This document shows positions 62,781 to 64,000 of a stretch of 64,000 bases of DNA, one piece after another. A program made the translations under genes and the position numbers. This DNA comes from Microcebus murinus (lineage: Eukaryota > Chordata > Mammalia > Primates > Cheirogaleidae): positions 24,545,501-24,609,500 of the forward strand of contig NC_134117.1 in assembly GCF_040939455.1 (NCBI RefSeq). The letters run 5' to 3'. Position 1 is the stretch's first letter; each line of letters begins with the position of its first letter. The notes below the pieces were generated by a model, which was given only the letters and a program-made list of their open reading frames with translations, was not told the DNA's origin and searched no databases.

Positions 62781-64000
62781 CATCTTCCAAGGCCTTTATG
62801 TTGCCATCACTGTCTTCGGGAATCATCACCTGACCTCAGGCCCTAAACTAGGGAAATGGGTATTGAGATGGCTAAGAAGTGCTCAAAGGACTTCCCTGCT
62901 GGTTGTGCTCCCTAAATGTGTCTGTGGTGCCCCATCATAAATGTCTGCTTCAGATCCTAATAGACAAGAGGAAACGTAGTCTTGACAGCTCCTGGATTAA
63001 CTTAGTATAGCCAAGAAATATGCTTTGGAACTGTTACCAGAAAGTCCCCTTTCTCAATGATGAACTGAATTGTTTATCCCAACATAGTAGAATTTACTGA
63101 TTTCCAGTTCCCTCCAGAGTAACAAGAGGACAACTGAAAGGTTTTAATTATCCAAAATGGGGGTTTGAAACAACTAATGCCACTTTGAAGTGAATTATTG
63201 ATAACATTACACATTGTTTTTCTTTAAGTAACAAGTTAAGGCAATTAATGCTATTTTTATCTTTGCAAATTCACTGAATTATAAGTGATTTTAAAGATGT
63301 CTTAAAAGAAAACCTTCTCATTAGCTGAGTGGTGGGTTGTTGTCATTTATGTAAGCTAGAGGCCCTGCAGAAGGAATCCCTGTGTGTTCTGATGCTGTTT
63401 CATGTGCCACTGGTGTAGGTGTTTGGATGCCTTACTGCTCTTGGCAGTAAGTTATTTTCTCAGACTTTTCATGGGGTTAAAGGTTCTTTTTTTGTGTCTC
63501 TCACCGAGGACCTTCCCAAATGTATATTATTATCTTAACCAAAGATAATATATTAAACCAAAAGAGAACCAAGGACACTCTTATAAATAATAGGCAGCTG
63601 CAAAGCAGAGCCATTTAGTCTCTTCATTGTAGTTTAGTGGAGATCAGAGACTAGAGACTTCAGTCTGGCTTTAAGTGAAGCAGTTGCATCACCAGCTAGA
63701 GACCGACACATTGCAGAGGGTAGGCACAGCATAGCTGAGATCCATCCACTGCCACATGAGCCTGAATAGCTTACCTTCAACTGAGAAAATTGCTTTGTGT
63801 TTACATTTAGTTTAGGGGAGAGAGGAGGTACAGAACCTGCCCTAACCCATCTCCATGAGCATCTTTGAGTCAGCACTGAGCAAACAGGTGTAAACAGGGC
63901 CCCAACAGGCAGAGGTCTCATGGCTTTCACAAAAGTTGTTCTGCCCTCCTTTAGCTGGAAAAAATTTAAAATAAGACCCTTGGAAAGGAAACTATTTAAT
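62781..64000. other. Intron to the window edge, single-copy
   Basis: No Alu, L1 or exon. The part 62950-63450 is AT-rich and repeat-free with TTAATTA at 63144 and CAATTAATG at about 63243, making it another weak enhancer candidate. The 98-codon reverse frame at 63634-63930 is not recognised. Confidence 0.35.

Overview
The window is nuclear DNA from a primate, most likely a lemuriform strepsirrhine. The main evidence is the dense Alu population (more than 40 copies). Many of these carry a middle segment reading TTGGCCAACTAATATATA between the 'CTACTATAAATAGAAAGAAATTAA' side and the 'AAAAATTAGCC' side, plus the 'TAGGCTGACGCCACGGCACTCACTCTAGCC' type right arm, which I associate with lemur Alus rather than ape or monkey AluY/S. 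No galago-type tRNA/Alu hybrids were recognised. Species assignment is inference.

The only protein-coding gene I can support is ARMH3 (formerly C10orf76), on the + strand. Four internal coding exons are present at 3202-3290, 18870-18952, 19867-19993 and 28396-28471. All have AG/GT borders and compatible phases, and together they encode 125 codons (about residues 470-595 of a roughly 689-residue protein). The rest of the window is intron: the end of one intron (1-3201), three complete introns of about 15.6, 0.9 and 8.4 kb, and at least 35.5 kb of the following intron, which runs off the right edge. No ARMH3 promoter, first exon or last exon is inside.

The introns are filled with layered mobile elements. 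From old to young these are: MIR and L2 tails; an L3/CR1 reverse-transcriptase scrap (about 53.1 kb); old L1 fragments, mostly antisense to the gene; DNA-transposon relics including a decayed hAT transposase on the - strand (57.2-59.05 kb), MER5A-like, Tigger-like and several hAT miniature elements; a TTAA-flanked piggyBac-like miniature element (622-1024); a TA-flanked inverted-repeat element (9936-10345); and many lemur-type Alus with intact target-site duplications, often nested inside the older copies. Simple repeats include a long (CT)n tract at 50.4 kb, an (ATTTT)n tract at 47.8 kb and (ATA)n at 7.1 kb.

The repeat-poor parts of the last intron (especially 52.06-52.73 kb with four TTAATTA motifs, 33.7-34.77 kb, 55.75-56.33 kb and 62.95-63.45 kb) look like candidate conserved non-coding or enhancer sequence, but that rests on appearance only. 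I see no rRNA, tRNA, CRISPR array, prokaryotic operon or new multi-gene system. The most unusual observations are the piggyBac-like element, the hAT transposase relic, two nearly empty retrotransposition events (poly-A tails with perfect 16-bp duplications), and oppositely oriented Alus closely flanking two ARMH3 exons.
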